Positions 35,718 through 44,387 of a stretch of 64,000 bases of DNA are shown piece by piece; position 1 is the stretch's first letter; every line of letters starts with the position of its first letter. The position numbers and the translations under genes were made by a program. The notes under the pieces are model-generated. The model was given only the letters and a program-made list of their open reading frames with translations, was not told where the DNA came from and did no database searches. The DNA lies in NCBI GenBank assembly GCA_964621905.1, contig CAZUNG010000005.1:186001-250000 (forward strand), given 5' to 3'. Source of the DNA: Ruminococcus_G sp964621905 (GTDB lineage Bacteria; Bacillota; Clostridia; Lachnospirales; Lachnospiraceae).

Positions 35718-36644
35718 ATGGCTTTCGTAAAAACAGGAACGTATTTTAACAAACAGTCGTATCTGCTGGAAAATGAAAAGTTATGCGTGGAGTTTATTGC
35801 CAGCGGCTCAAGAATGATTTCTTTCTATGATAAGACGTGTGGGGCGGAACGCCTGCTGCAAAGTGACAGAGACTGCTTTATTCCCAGAATATACGGTTCA
35901 TCGATGCCGGACTGTGATCCCTGTGGGTTTGATGAAATGTTTCCGACGATTGACCGGTGTTTTTGCGAGGCGGAACCATGGCGCGGGACGGAGATGCCGG
36001 ACCACGGAGAGGTATGGGCACTGGACTGGGAGGCACGGACAGAGGAACATGCAGTTTCATTTCTTGTCTCAGGTATACGTTTTCCGTATACACTTAAAAA
36101 AACGGTAAAATTTACGAATGCAGAAACCATCCGCATGGAATACCGGCTGAAAAATAACAGTTCTTTTCCGTTTCCTTTTCTTTGGGCGGCACATCCCATG
36201 CTGCAGCTTAAAGCAGGAACTATCATCATGATACCGCCGGAATGCCGGACCGGCTACACAATCTGCGGCGGCGGAGACGTATTGGGGGCATATGGAGATG
36301 TGTTTGATCTTGCGGGTATTCCGGGGATGAAACGAGGAGAAAAGGATCTTACCTTCCGGTTTGAGAGACGTGATGGGTGTGAGCAGAAGTATTACATCCG
36401 CCAGCCGTTAACAAATGGATTTGTCCAGCTTCTGTATCCTGACGCAGGAAAACTTAAGTTTCATTTCGATACGAAGAAAACGCCGTATCTGGGATTGCTG
36501 TTCAATGATGAAGAGGAGGGCTGGGGAATCGTAGAACCGGCGACTGCCCCCTATGACAGGGTGGATATTGCCGGTCGATACGGGCTCGTGAAGCCTCTGG
36601 AACCTTTTGGGGAGAGAAGCTGGTATCTGGAGATGGGAATATAA
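35718..36644 (+). CDS. Aldose 1-epimerase (mutarotase)-like protein
   Basis: A 308-residue beta-sandwich protein of the galactose-mutarotase superfamily. Features are LKKTVKFTNAETIRMEYRL, PFLWAAHPMLQL with a catalytic-type His, and GWGIVEPATAPYDRVD with an acidic residue near the end. It probably interconverts anomers or recognises a sugar acid of this pathway. It begins 3 bp after the aldolase stop, with no clear RBS, which suggests translational coupling. Confidence 0.78.
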   Translation: MAFVKTGTYFNKQSYLLENEKLCVEFIASGSRMISFYDKTCGAERLLQSDRDCFIPRIYGSSMPDCDPCGFDEMFPTIDRCFCEAEPWRGTEMPDHGEVWALDWEARTEEHAVSFLVSGIRFPYTLKKTVKFTNAETIRMEYRLKNNSSFPFPFLWAAHPMLQLKAGTIIMIPPECRTGYTICGGGDVLGAYGDVFDLAGIPGMKRGEKDLTFRFERRDGCEQKYYIRQPLTNGFVQLLYPDAGKLKFHFDTKKTPYLGLLFNDEEEGWGIVEPATAPYDRVDIAGRYGLVKPLEPFGERSWYLEMGI

Positions 36645-36658
36645 AAAGGAGATTGCTT

Positions 36659-37615
36659 ATGAAAATTGTAATTCTTGACGGATATACCGAGAATCCGGGA
36701 GATCTGTCCTGGGAGGGATTTGAAGATTTTGGGGAACTTACGGTGTACGACCGTACACCGCAGGGGCTTGAAGCAGAACGCATCGGTGATGCAGACATCA
36801 TTTACACGAATAAGACACCGATCACGCGGGAGACTCTTGATGCATGTCCGACCGTCAAATATATCGGAGTTCTGGCAACAGGCTACAATGTGGTTGATTA
36901 TGATTATGCCAGAGAAAAGGGGATACCGGTTACGAACATTCCAACGTACGGCACAGATGCGGTCGGACAGTTTGCCATCTCGATGCTTTTGGAGATATGC
37001 CATCATATCGGATATCACAGTCAGGCGGTGCATGAGGGAAGATGGGAAGACTGTCCTGATTTTTGCTTCTGGGATTATCCGCTGATCGAGCTGGCCGGAA
37101 AAACTATGGGAATCCTGGGGTTTGGACGAATTGGTCAGGTTACGGGAAGAATCGCCAAAGCGCTGGGAATGAAGGTTCTGGCTTATGACAGCTTTGAAAA
37201 TGAGACAGGACGTCAAATCGCAGAATATGTCGGACTTGACACCCTCCTGGAATCTTCTGATGTGATCTCTCTTCACTGTCCGCTGTTTCCGGAGACGAAA
37301 GAGATTATTAATAAAGATACGATTGCCAGGATGAGGGACGGCGTGATTATACTGAATAACAGCCGGGGTCCTTTGATTGCCGAGCAGGATCTGGCAGATG
37401 CACTGAACAGTGGGAAAGTGTATGCGGCAGGTCTGGATGTTGTGAGTACTGAGCCGATCCGTGGTGATAACCCGCTTTTAAAGGCGAGAAACTGCCTGAT
37501 CACGCCGCATATCTCGTGGGCGCCGAAAGAAAGCCGTCAGAGACTCATGGACATTGCGGTTGATAATCTGGCACAGTTTGTAAAAGGAAATCCGGTCAAT
37601 GTAGTGAATTTGTGA
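36659..37615 (+). CDS. D-2-hydroxyacid dehydrogenase, second
   Basis: A 318-residue NAD-dependent dehydrogenase of the hydroxypyruvate/glycerate reductase type. The Rossmann motif is GILGFGRIGQVTGRIAKALG. Catalytic residues are Arg in NNSRGPLI, Glu in VVSTEPI and His in ITPHISWAPKE; the HISWAP block is typical of glycerate dehydrogenases. It could reduce a hydroxypyruvate- or tartronate-like product of the aldolase step. Start is ATG 36659 with AAAGGAGAT; the frame opens at TTG 36653. Confidence 0.9.
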   Translation: MKIVILDGYTENPGDLSWEGFEDFGELTVYDRTPQGLEAERIGDADIIYTNKTPITRETLDACPTVKYIGVLATGYNVVDYDYAREKGIPVTNIPTYGTDAVGQFAISMLLEICHHIGYHSQAVHEGRWEDCPDFCFWDYPLIELAGKTMGILGFGRIGQVTGRIAKALGMKVLAYDSFENETGRQIAEYVGLDTLLESSDVISLHCPLFPETKEIINKDTIARMRDGVIILNNSRGPLIAEQDLADALNSGKVYAAGLDVVSTEPIRGDNPLLKARNCLITPHISWAPKESRQRLMDIAVDNLAQFVKGNPVNVVNL

Positions 37616-37671
37616 TGGATGAAAGCGTGAAAGAGCGCGGCCGTCACATTATGAAAGAGAGGAAAGGGCAG

Positions 37672-38895
37672 ATGCCGAATAAGGATATAGAAGTGCTGCG
37701 GGGACTGGCAAACGAGCTGGCAGAGATCTCCGCGCTTCCCGTGCAACAGGAGAGAAAACAGCAGTGGTATCATCTGAATGCAAGAAAAGTGGATAAACCG
37801 ATGTTTTTGATGGGCGAGTTTCCCTGGAATGAAATGAACATCGATGATGAGCTGACACTGCGCTGTGAGGATTCTTTCTATCAGGAGATGGAGACAATTT
37901 TAAGAAGGCTTCTGTACAGGAACAAACATATTCAGGACGACTGGGTGTACGAGCCATTGATCTATATTCCGAAGGTGATTCACGGATTTCATTATGGTCT
38001 GGAGATCGTTGAGGAGAAACTGACCCGCGATGACGGAAACACAGTGGAGGCTCATTCGTATACGAGCCAGCTCAAAGAATGGGATGATATCGACAAAATT
38101 CAGGTGCCCGGTCTGTGGCTGGATGAGAATGAAACGGACAGAAGAGAAGAGATGGCAAAGGAGGCCGTGGGAGATATCCTGAAAGTCATTATGGACGGTC
38201 CGAGGTTTTGTTACAGTCCATGGGATTACTTTATGATGTGGTCTGATATCGACACACTTTATGATAAAATGCTCTACGATGAGGACTGGGTGCATGCGCT
38301 GATGCGCAGAACCCTCGATGTACATCTGGGGATTATCAGCAAACTGAGGGATATGGATTGTCTGAACCGGCAGCAGCAGGTAGTTCACTGTACCGGAGCC
38401 TGGACGGATCTTTTGCCGGAAAATCCCCAAAAACCGGATTTCAAAGATGTCTGGACGTACGGGATGGCACAGATTCTCTATACCGTCTCACCGGAAATGC
38501 ACGATGAATTTGAATTTCAATATGCCAGCGAATGGTATGACAAATTCGGTCTGGGATATTACGGATGCTGTGAACCGCTGGACGACCGGATGGAATATGT
38601 CAAAAAGATAAAGGGAATTCATAAGATTTCCGTCAGTGCATGGGTCAAGGATTTTGAGCGCATGGCGGAGGAGATGGAAGGAAAATACGTATATTCTAAT
38701 AAGCCGGCACCTGCATTTGTGGCTTCACCGGGATGGAATCCGGAGACCGTGGAGAAAGATTTGAGAACCCGTCTGAATGCGGCAAGGAAATATAATTGTC
38801 CGGTAGAATTTACATTGAAGGATATCTCCACCGTCTGTTATCAGCCGAAGCGTCTGACCGAGTGGTCTGAGATTATGAGAAAAGTGATTGGGTAA
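37672..38895 (+). CDS. Second URO-D-superfamily-like protein
   Basis: A 407-residue protein from ATG 37672 (GAGAGGAAAGG upstream; the frame is open from GTG 37612 but without an RBS). It belongs with URO-D/methionine-synthase-like proteins: PVQQERKQQWYHLNARKVDK at the N-terminus, VVHCTGAW, and GYYGCCEPLDDRMEYVKKI with the paired cysteines, then FTLKDISTVCYQP near the end. It is distinct from the 359-residue member at 32776. Function is unknown; it is the last gene of the catabolic operon and the cysteines suggest a metal site. Confidence 0.7.
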   Translation: MPNKDIEVLRGLANELAEISALPVQQERKQQWYHLNARKVDKPMFLMGEFPWNEMNIDDELTLRCEDSFYQEMETILRRLLYRNKHIQDDWVYEPLIYIPKVIHGFHYGLEIVEEKLTRDDGNTVEAHSYTSQLKEWDDIDKIQVPGLWLDENETDRREEMAKEAVGDILKVIMDGPRFCYSPWDYFMMWSDIDTLYDKMLYDEDWVHALMRRTLDVHLGIISKLRDMDCLNRQQQVVHCTGAWTDLLPENPQKPDFKDVWTYGMAQILYTVSPEMHDEFEFQYASEWYDKFGLGYYGCCEPLDDRMEYVKKIKGIHKISVSAWVKDFERMAEEMEGKYVYSNKPAPAFVASPGWNPETVEKDLRTRLNAARKYNCPVEFTLKDISTVCYQPKRLTEWSEIMRKVIG

Positions 38896-38918
38896 TGTAA
38901 ATGCCTTTAGCATCTGTG

Positions 38919-39605
38919 TTATTTTCTCTTCAGCTTTCGCAGCGCCGCTTTGAACTCAGGGGAGACGCGGTACGATTCACATGATTTCTGGATTGCCTTA
39001 TTGTGGGTGAACGTATCCATCCGGTCGTTTTCAAGAAATGTATAGGTTTGCTCTGGATATTTCACAACACAGACAGACACTGCCCATGCAGCAGCCATTT
39101 TTACATAATAGCCTTCGTGAGATATTAGATTGCAGATGTCAAGCACGCGGCCGGCATACGCATCATTGATAAAGTGATCGAGCAGTGACACCAGTGCAAA
39201 GCGGACTTCATATTCAGCGTCACTGCGCAGGTATTTCTGCAGGTAGGCAAAGCTTTTCTCCTGTTCGTTTTTCATGAATTGATACGTGATACAGCAGGAG
39301 TCACAGACCGCCCAGTTGTCAATGAGGGGGACAAACCGATCGAGCTGTGCAAAACGTTCCTTAAGATCCATCTTCGCATACCCGATTACCATACCGTGGA
39401 GCATGCGTTCTTCATAACAGGATTTGGCATCATCGGTGGTAAATGACCGCCAGTCCCCCTTGGAAATTTCCTTTGCCAGAGTCCGCAGAGTCGGAACGCG
39501 CACACCCAGCGTATCAGTCACTCCCGGGATCAGCTTGTCGTTAAATGATTTGTATTCAGTATCAGCCAGTTGATATAACCGGTCTTTGATTTCTTTGCGT
39601 GTCAC
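38919..39605 (-). CDS. DNA alkylation repair protein, AlkD-like
   Basis: A 228-residue all-helical HEAT-like repeat protein resembling AlkD/AlkC glycosylases, which remove alkylated purines. The DNWAVCDSCC block with the conserved Trp-Ala-x-x-Asp and the neighbouring helices (YAKMDLKERFAQLDRFVPLI) fit that family. The start is GTG 39605 after GGGAGGAT. It lies downstream of the MATE gene on the same strand with a 45-bp gap, so the two may be co-transcribed. Confidence 0.87.
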   Translation of the reverse strand: MTRKEIKDRLYQLADTEYKSFNDKLIPGVTDTLGVRVPTLRTLAKEISKGDWRSFTTDDAKSCYEERMLHGMVIGYAKMDLKERFAQLDRFVPLIDNWAVCDSCCITYQFMKNEQEKSFAYLQKYLRSDAEYEVRFALVSLLDHFINDAYAGRVLDICNLISHEGYYVKMAAAWAVSVCVVKYPEQTYTFLENDRMDTFTHNKAIQKSCESYRVSPEFKAALRKLKRK

Positions 39606-39650
39606 AGTTTATCCTCCCGTAATCTATGTACGATGTCCTTGACGGCAGTT

Positions 39651-41006
39651 TTATCCCGGAATGCCTGCGCTGCGGTTCAGCCGTTTAAAACAGATCAGAA
39701 AAAACACAATGCCGTATACCGTGGTGATCGGAGTTGCCAGACCGACCATCATCAGAGATGCACCTGGAAGACGGGACATCAGGATGGATACCGGGATACG
39801 GATACAGAATGCGGAAGTGATGCCCTGCAGCATGACGGGGATACTTTTTCCACAGCCGTTAAAGTATCCGATGCTGCTGAACAGAACGCAGGTGAGAATA
39901 CAGTCTGCCGAAAATCCTTTCAGATAGCTGGCACTCTGTGCGATAACCGCCTGATCGGATGTGAAAATTGTGGACAGTCCGGCGCCGCCGAAGAAACCTG
40001 CCAAAAACATCACAATTCCAACGGCGATTCCCGAGAACATAGCGGTATAAAACCCCTTTTTGGCCCGGTCCATTTTCCCAGCGCCCACATTTTGTGCGAC
40101 AAAGGCGGAGACACTTTGCATGACAGAGGAAGGAACCAGCATGATAAAGGTTACGATCTTCTGGGCAACCCCGTACCCGGCGGAAGGCTGCAGGCCCATT
40201 CCGTTGATGATGGAATTGATGACCAGAAAGGAAATCTGCACCATGGTTTCCTGCAGTGCGATGGGAATCCCTATTTTGAGGATCAGCTTCAGTTCCCGGG
40301 AGAACATCTTACACTGCCGCAAAGAAAAGGAGATGGGGAGGCTCTGGCGCTTCAGTACAAGCAGAGAAGCCACCACAGATACTCCCTGGGCCGCAATTGT
40401 TGCCAGCGCGGCACCGGCGACATCCATTTTGAAAACCCCGACAAGCAGCAGATCTCCGATTATGTTGACGACACATGCGATACCGACAAACAGAAAAGGA
40501 AGGTTGGCATTTCCCACACCGCGAAGTACGCTGCTGATCACGTTATATGCAATAATAATCAGAACACCGCCCGAACAGATACGGATGTAAGTGACCGCCT
40601 GCTCAAATGACTCCGCCGGAACCTGCAGAAGGCGGGCGATGTTTCCCGCAAATACTTCCAGCAGTCCGGTTGCTATGATGCCGATGATCACAAAAAGCAC
40701 AATGGACGTGCCGACCGTATTGCCGGCTTCTTCCGGCTTTTTTTCGCCGATATGCTGGCCGATCACGACGGTTGCACCCATAGCGAGACTGGTAATAATA
40801 AAAGTTACCATCTGCATAAAGGCACTTCCGGTTCCGACTGCAGAGATGCTGCTCGCATCTCCAAACTGGCCGACGACCAATAAGTCTACGGCTCCGTACG
40901 CGGCCTGAAGTACCAGAGCGCCCAGTACAGGCAGGGCAAACCGCACAATCGCCTGAAACACAGAACCTTCTGTAAATGTAATTTCCTTTTTCTTTCCCTT
41001 TGCCAT
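39651..41006 (-). CDS. MATE-family multidrug/Na+ exporter
   Basis: A 451-residue protein with twelve hydrophobic helices in two six-helix halves, typical of the MATE drug or cation exporters. Blocks include FALPVLGALVLQAAYGAVDL, GDASSISAVGTGSAFMQM and, in the second half, GIPIALQETMVQISFLVINS. The start MAKGKKKEITF at 41006 has GAGGAGGAA 5 bases before it; the frame extends to 41027 without an RBS. Substrate unknown. Confidence 0.92.
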   Translation of the reverse strand: MAKGKKKEITFTEGSVFQAIVRFALPVLGALVLQAAYGAVDLLVVGQFGDASSISAVGTGSAFMQMVTFIITSLAMGATVVIGQHIGEKKPEEAGNTVGTSIVLFVIIGIIATGLLEVFAGNIARLLQVPAESFEQAVTYIRICSGGVLIIIAYNVISSVLRGVGNANLPFLFVGIACVVNIIGDLLLVGVFKMDVAGAALATIAAQGVSVVASLLVLKRQSLPISFSLRQCKMFSRELKLILKIGIPIALQETMVQISFLVINSIINGMGLQPSAGYGVAQKIVTFIMLVPSSVMQSVSAFVAQNVGAGKMDRAKKGFYTAMFSGIAVGIVMFLAGFFGGAGLSTIFTSDQAVIAQSASYLKGFSADCILTCVLFSSIGYFNGCGKSIPVMLQGITSAFCIRIPVSILMSRLPGASLMMVGLATPITTVYGIVFFLICFKRLNRSAGIPG

Positions 41007-41052
41007 CCGTTCCTCCTCATGCTCCACGGCGTCTGTAAAAGACTGTATAACG

Positions 41053-41089
41053 TAAAAAAGAACAGCTCTCCAAAAAGGAAAGCTATTCC
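41053..41089 (-). terminator. Terminator of the tRNA-Gly unit
   Basis: On the minus strand GAATAGCTTTCC pairs with GGAGAGCTGTTC, followed by TTTTTT (41054-41059). Confidence 0.85.
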
Positions 41090-41103
41090 GCTTTCAAACT
41101 GAC

Positions 41104-41174
41104 AGCAGATAAGGGGAATCGAACCCCCCTCTCCAGCTTGGGAAGCTAGCATTCTACCGATAAACTATATCTGC
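41104..41174 (-). tRNA. tRNA-Gly (anticodon CCC)
   Basis: A 71-base cloverleaf: acceptor GCAGATA with TATCTGC and discriminator U, D-loop with GGTAGAAT, anticodon stem CTAGC/GCTGG with loop TTCCCAA (anticodon CCC, reading GGG), and T-loop TTCGATT. The 3' CCA is not encoded. It stands alone with its own promoter and terminator. Confidence 0.93.
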
Positions 41175-41183
41175 ATGTAACTT

Positions 41184-41211
41184 ATTATAGCAGTTTTTTT
41201 TCAAAAATCAA
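41184..41211 (-). promoter_or_regulatory. Promoter of tRNA-Gly
   Basis: On the minus strand TTGATT and TATAAT are 16 bp apart, just upstream of the tRNA. Confidence 0.7.
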
Positions 41212-41259
41212 GTGTTTCGATTATATTTAACTTTAGAGAAACTTGAAATTTTCCTGAAC

Positions 41260-41288
41260 TTGCAAACAGAAGTCAAAGTTGCTATAAT
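41260..41288 (+). promoter_or_regulatory. Promoter of the thi operon
   Basis: TTGCAA (41260-41265) and TATAAT (41283-41288), 17-bp spacer, placing the start just before the riboswitch. Confidence 0.72.
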
Positions 41289-41305
41289 GAAAGATAATTT
41301 CATAA

Positions 41306-41398
41306 TTGCGGGGGAACTGATGCAGTTGAGAAGGCGGCGCACGGCAGGTGACGCCCCTGACCCTTTGAACCTGTCGGTTAAGACCGTCGTAGGGAGCA
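41306..41398 (+). promoter_or_regulatory. TPP riboswitch (THI-box)
   Basis: The conserved core CTGACCCTTTGAACCTG and GGTTAAGACCGTCGTAGGGA match the TPP aptamer, with the 5' arm GCGGGGGAACTGATGCAGTT. The ACTGAGA element is slightly changed here (AGTTGAGA). It senses thiamine pyrophosphate and controls the terminator that follows. Confidence 0.94.
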
Positions 41399-41418
41399 AA
41401 CAAACACAGTATGAAACA

Positions 41419-41451
41419 GAATGTCTGGGTATTTGCACCCGGGCATTTTTC
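41419..41451 (+). terminator. Riboswitch-controlled terminator
   Basis: AATGTCTGGGT pairs with ACCCGGGCATT, followed by TTTT. It is the expression platform of the TPP riboswitch. Confidence 0.85.
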
Positions 41452-41513
41452 ATTGTACAGGAAACAAGGTGACAGGCTGCAGTGAAAATCCCGGGGACAA
41501 AGGAGAGAAAACT

Positions 41514-42329
41514 ATGAGTATAAAGCACGAAGCAGCGAAACTGAATACCGGAATGAGAAGTGTTGTACCGCTGGTCCATAATATGACGAATTATGTGACG
41601 GTCAACGATTGTGCGAATGCCCTGCTTGCCATCGGAGGTTCTCCGATCATGGCGGATGACATTCTCGAAGCGGCAGATATCACAGCCATATCCTCGGCGC
41701 TCGTCATCAATATCGGAACATTGAATCAGAGGACAGTTGAAGCGATGTTGTCAGCGGGTAAGAAGGCAAATGAGCTGGGAATCCCTGTTGTGTTTGATCC
41801 GGTGGGGGCAGGGGCGTCAGCCTTTCGGAATGAGACGACCCGGAGGATTCTGGACGAGGTAAAAATTACAATATTAAGAGGAAATCTCTCGGAGGTATCC
41901 TACGTGGCAGGTCTTTCTGCTTCCACCAAGGGAGTAGACGCATCGGAGGCGGATCTCGATAAAGATGTGCAGGCTGTTGCAAAATCAGCGGCGGAAAAAC
42001 TTTGCTGTACGGTGGCCGTTACGGGTGCCGTTGATGTTATTACCGACGGCAGACGCGTGGCTGAGATTTCAAACGGGCATCCAATGCTTTCGAAGGTGAC
42101 CGGAACCGGATGTATGACAAGCGCAATTACCGGAGGTTATGCAGGCATGGGACAGGATGCGTTTACAGCAGCTGCGGCGGGCGTGATGTCGATGGGAATT
42201 GCAGGAGAGATTGCATATGAAAAGGCTGGTAATGTGGGGACGGGCAGTTTTCACGTGGCTCTGATTGATGCACTGTCCGGGCTGGATGAACAGATGATAG
42301 AGGAGATGGGGAAAATTGAAGAAGCATAA
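41514..42329 (+). CDS. thiM: Hydroxyethylthiazole kinase
   Basis: Phosphorylates the thiazole alcohol salvaged for thiamine synthesis. At 271 residues it has the conserved NYVTVNDCANALLAIGGSPI at residues about 24-43, VFDPVGAGAS, and the KVTGTGCMTSAI block with the catalytic cysteine. The frame is open from 41421 inside the terminator, but ATG 41514 with AAAGGAGAG is the real start. It is the first gene after the riboswitch; no thiazole biosynthesis genes are nearby, pointing to salvage. Confidence 0.96.
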   Translation: MSIKHEAAKLNTGMRSVVPLVHNMTNYVTVNDCANALLAIGGSPIMADDILEAADITAISSALVINIGTLNQRTVEAMLSAGKKANELGIPVVFDPVGAGASAFRNETTRRILDEVKITILRGNLSEVSYVAGLSASTKGVDASEADLDKDVQAVAKSAAEKLCCTVAVTGAVDVITDGRRVAEISNGHPMLSKVTGTGCMTSAITGGYAGMGQDAFTAAAAGVMSMGIAGEIAYEKAGNVGTGSFHVALIDALSGLDEQMIEEMGKIEEA

Positions 42330-42945
42330 TATTGATTATACACTGTATCTTTGCACGGATCGGGAACTGATGAGTACACCGACACTGGAAGAGGCGGTTG
42401 AGAAGGCGATAAAAGGGGGATGCACGGTTGTCCAGCTCAGAGAGAAGAACTGTTCTTCCAGTGAATTCTATCAGACGGCGGTGAACATCCGCAGGATCAC
42501 CAGACAGTACCAGGTTCCGCTGATCATCAACGACCGCGTGGATATTGCGCTTGCGGTTGATGCGGACGGTGTGCATGTGGGGCAGAGCGATCTCCCGGCA
42601 AATGTGGTGCGCGGCATCATCGGGGAGGATAAAATCGTCGGGGTGTCTGCCGCAAAGCTTTGCGAAGCAAAACAGGCGGTGAAAGACGGTGCGGATTATC
42701 TTGGCGTCGGGGCGATGTTTCCCACGGATACCAAGACGGATGCACGGCCGGTCACCATGGAAGAACTGGCGCTTATCCGCAGTGCAGTTGATGTGCCGGT
42801 CGTTGTCATCGGAGGGATCAATCAGAAAACGCTCCATAATTTTAAAGGCACCGGCATCGACGGTCTGGCAGTGGTATCCGCTGTGATTGCCGCGGAGGAT
42901 ATCGAACAGGCGGCACGTGATATGGCGACGATGTTTCGGGAGTGA
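42316..42945 (+). CDS. thiE: Thiamine-phosphate synthase
   Basis: Joins hydroxymethylpyrimidine diphosphate and thiazole phosphate to give thiamine monophosphate. At 209 residues it is a TIM barrel with VVQLREKNCSS, IINDRVDIALAVDADGVHVG, GVSAAKLCEA and YLGVGAMFPTDTK, the last two around the pyrophosphate site. The start is TTG 42316 with GGAGATGGGG before it, overlapping thiM by 14 bases. Confidence 0.95.
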   Translation: MKKHNIDYTLYLCTDRELMSTPTLEEAVEKAIKGGCTVVQLREKNCSSSEFYQTAVNIRRITRQYQVPLIINDRVDIALAVDADGVHVGQSDLPANVVRGIIGEDKIVGVSAAKLCEAKQAVKDGADYLGVGAMFPTDTKTDARPVTMEELALIRSAVDVPVVVIGGINQKTLHNFKGTGIDGLAVVSAVIAAEDIEQAARDMATMFRE

Positions 42946-42949
42946 TGCT

Positions 42950-43639
42950 ATGAAAGAATTTAAGGCGGCGATATTTGATCTGGACGGGACACTCCTGGAT
43001 TCCATGGGAGTGTGGGAGACGATCGATATCGATTTTTTAGGGAAAAGAGGAATCGCTCTGCCGGATGATTATCTGGAGATTATCACGCCGATGGGATTTG
43101 ATGCGGCGGCAAAATATACCGTGGATCGTTTCCAACTCTCTGAAAATCCACAGGATATCATCCGGGAATGGTACACGATGGCGAAAGACGCGTATGCCAG
43201 TACCGTTATGCTGAAACCGTATGTCCGTGAATATCTTGACATGCTGAGTGAAAAAGGAATCCGGATCACGGCAGCGACATCGTCGGACAGAGAACTGTTT
43301 GAACCGGCACTTGCAAATAACGGGATAGCCAACTATTTTGAACATATCGTGACGGCCCGCGATGTGATGCGCGGGAAAGGATATCCCGACATTTATGAGG
43401 CGGCGGCTGAAAAAGTTCGGACGGAACCAGAGAACAGTGTGGTGTTTGAAGATATTTTAAAAGGAATCCAGGGGGCAAAGGCAGGTGGGTTTCAGACGGT
43501 GGGAGTCTACGACCGGTATTCAGCGTATGAAAAGGATGCGATGACAGCGCTTGCAGACCGATATATTCATGATTTCAGTGAATTGATGGAAGGAGAAGAC
43601 AAAGCAAATGAAGACAGTATTGACGATTGCGGGAAGTGA
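42950..43639 (+). CDS. HAD-family phosphatase inside the thi operon
   Basis: A 229-residue HAD hydrolase of the beta-phosphoglucomutase-like group. Motif I is AIFDLDGTLLDS (nucleophile Asp), motif II the Thr/Ser of TAATSSD, and motif IV VVFEDILKGI. It starts 4 bp after thiE and overlaps thiD by 32 bases, so it belongs to the operon. A role in dephosphorylating thiamine monophosphate or a pyrimidine intermediate is inferred from position only. Confidence 0.85.
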   Translation: MKEFKAAIFDLDGTLLDSMGVWETIDIDFLGKRGIALPDDYLEIITPMGFDAAAKYTVDRFQLSENPQDIIREWYTMAKDAYASTVMLKPYVREYLDMLSEKGIRITAATSSDRELFEPALANNGIANYFEHIVTARDVMRGKGYPDIYEAAAEKVRTEPENSVVFEDILKGIQGAKAGGFQTVGVYDRYSAYEKDAMTALADRYIHDFSELMEGEDKANEDSIDDCGK

Positions 43640-44387
43640 TTCGAGCGGAGGCGCCGGAATTCAGGCGGATATTAAGACGATCACGGTGCACGGCATGTAC
43701 GCGATGAGCGCTGTCACGGCATTGACGGCTCAGAATACGACGGGAGTTTACGGCATTATGGAAGTAACGCCGGAATTTCTGGCGAACCAGCTGGACTGTA
43801 TTTTTAAAGATATGACCCCGGACGCAGTGAAAATCGGTATGGTATCCGCAGTGAAACTGATCGAGGTGATTGCAGAAAAATTAAAAGAGTACGGGGCACA
43901 GCACATCGTGGTGGATCCGGTTATGGTATCTACGAGCGGGAGCCGTCTTCTGGCGGAGGATGCAGCAGAGACCCTGATTCATGCCTTGATTCCGCTTGCA
44001 GAGGTGATCACGCCGAATATCCCGGAGGCAAAAGTGCTTGCCGGTCTGGATATAGAAGGTGCAGAGGATATGGAAAAAGCAGCTGTAAAGATTGCAGACT
44101 TTACGAAAGGTGCAGTGTTGATCAAAGGAGGGCATGATCTCAATGATGCCAATGACCTGCTGTATACAACGGGCGGTTTTGAATGGCTGAACGGTGAACG
44201 CATCAGCAATCCGAATACCCACGGAACGGGATGCACGCTGTCCTCTGCGATTGCATGCGGGCTTGCCGGAGGTCATACTCTGACAGACAGCGTAAAATTT
44301 GCCAAAGCATATATTTCCGGGGCGCTGCGTGCGAATCTGAACCTGGGCCACGGGAGCGGTCCGCTCAATCATATGTTCAATCTGTGA
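43608..44387 (+). CDS. thiD: Hydroxymethylpyrimidine/phosphomethylpyrimidine kinase
   Basis: Phosphorylates the pyrimidine half of thiamine twice, providing the ThiE substrate. At 259 residues it starts MKTVLTIAGSDSSGGAGIQA and has the DPVMVSTSG and NTHGTGCTLSSAIACGLAGG blocks typical of ribokinase-type ThiD. It overlaps the HAD gene and ends flush against the convergent PHP gene, without a visible terminator. Confidence 0.95.
   Translation: MKTVLTIAGSDSSGGAGIQADIKTITVHGMYAMSAVTALTAQNTTGVYGIMEVTPEFLANQLDCIFKDMTPDAVKIGMVSAVKLIEVIAEKLKEYGAQHIVVDPVMVSTSGSRLLAEDAAETLIHALIPLAEVITPNIPEAKVLAGLDIEGAEDMEKAAVKIADFTKGAVLIKGGHDLNDANDLLYTTGGFEWLNGERISNPNTHGTGCTLSSAIACGLAGGHTLTDSVKFAKAYISGALRANLNLGHGSGPLNHMFNL

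Noticed and set aside
39633..40610. A 325-codon open frame on the + strand inside the MATE gene
   Set aside because: It is antisense to a clear twelve-helix MATE protein, has a composition rich in His, Gln and Cys, and matches no family.
42163..43005. A 280-codon minus-strand frame across thiM, thiE and the HAD gene
   Set aside because: It is the antisense image of three overlapping, well-recognised genes and has no RBS or family features.
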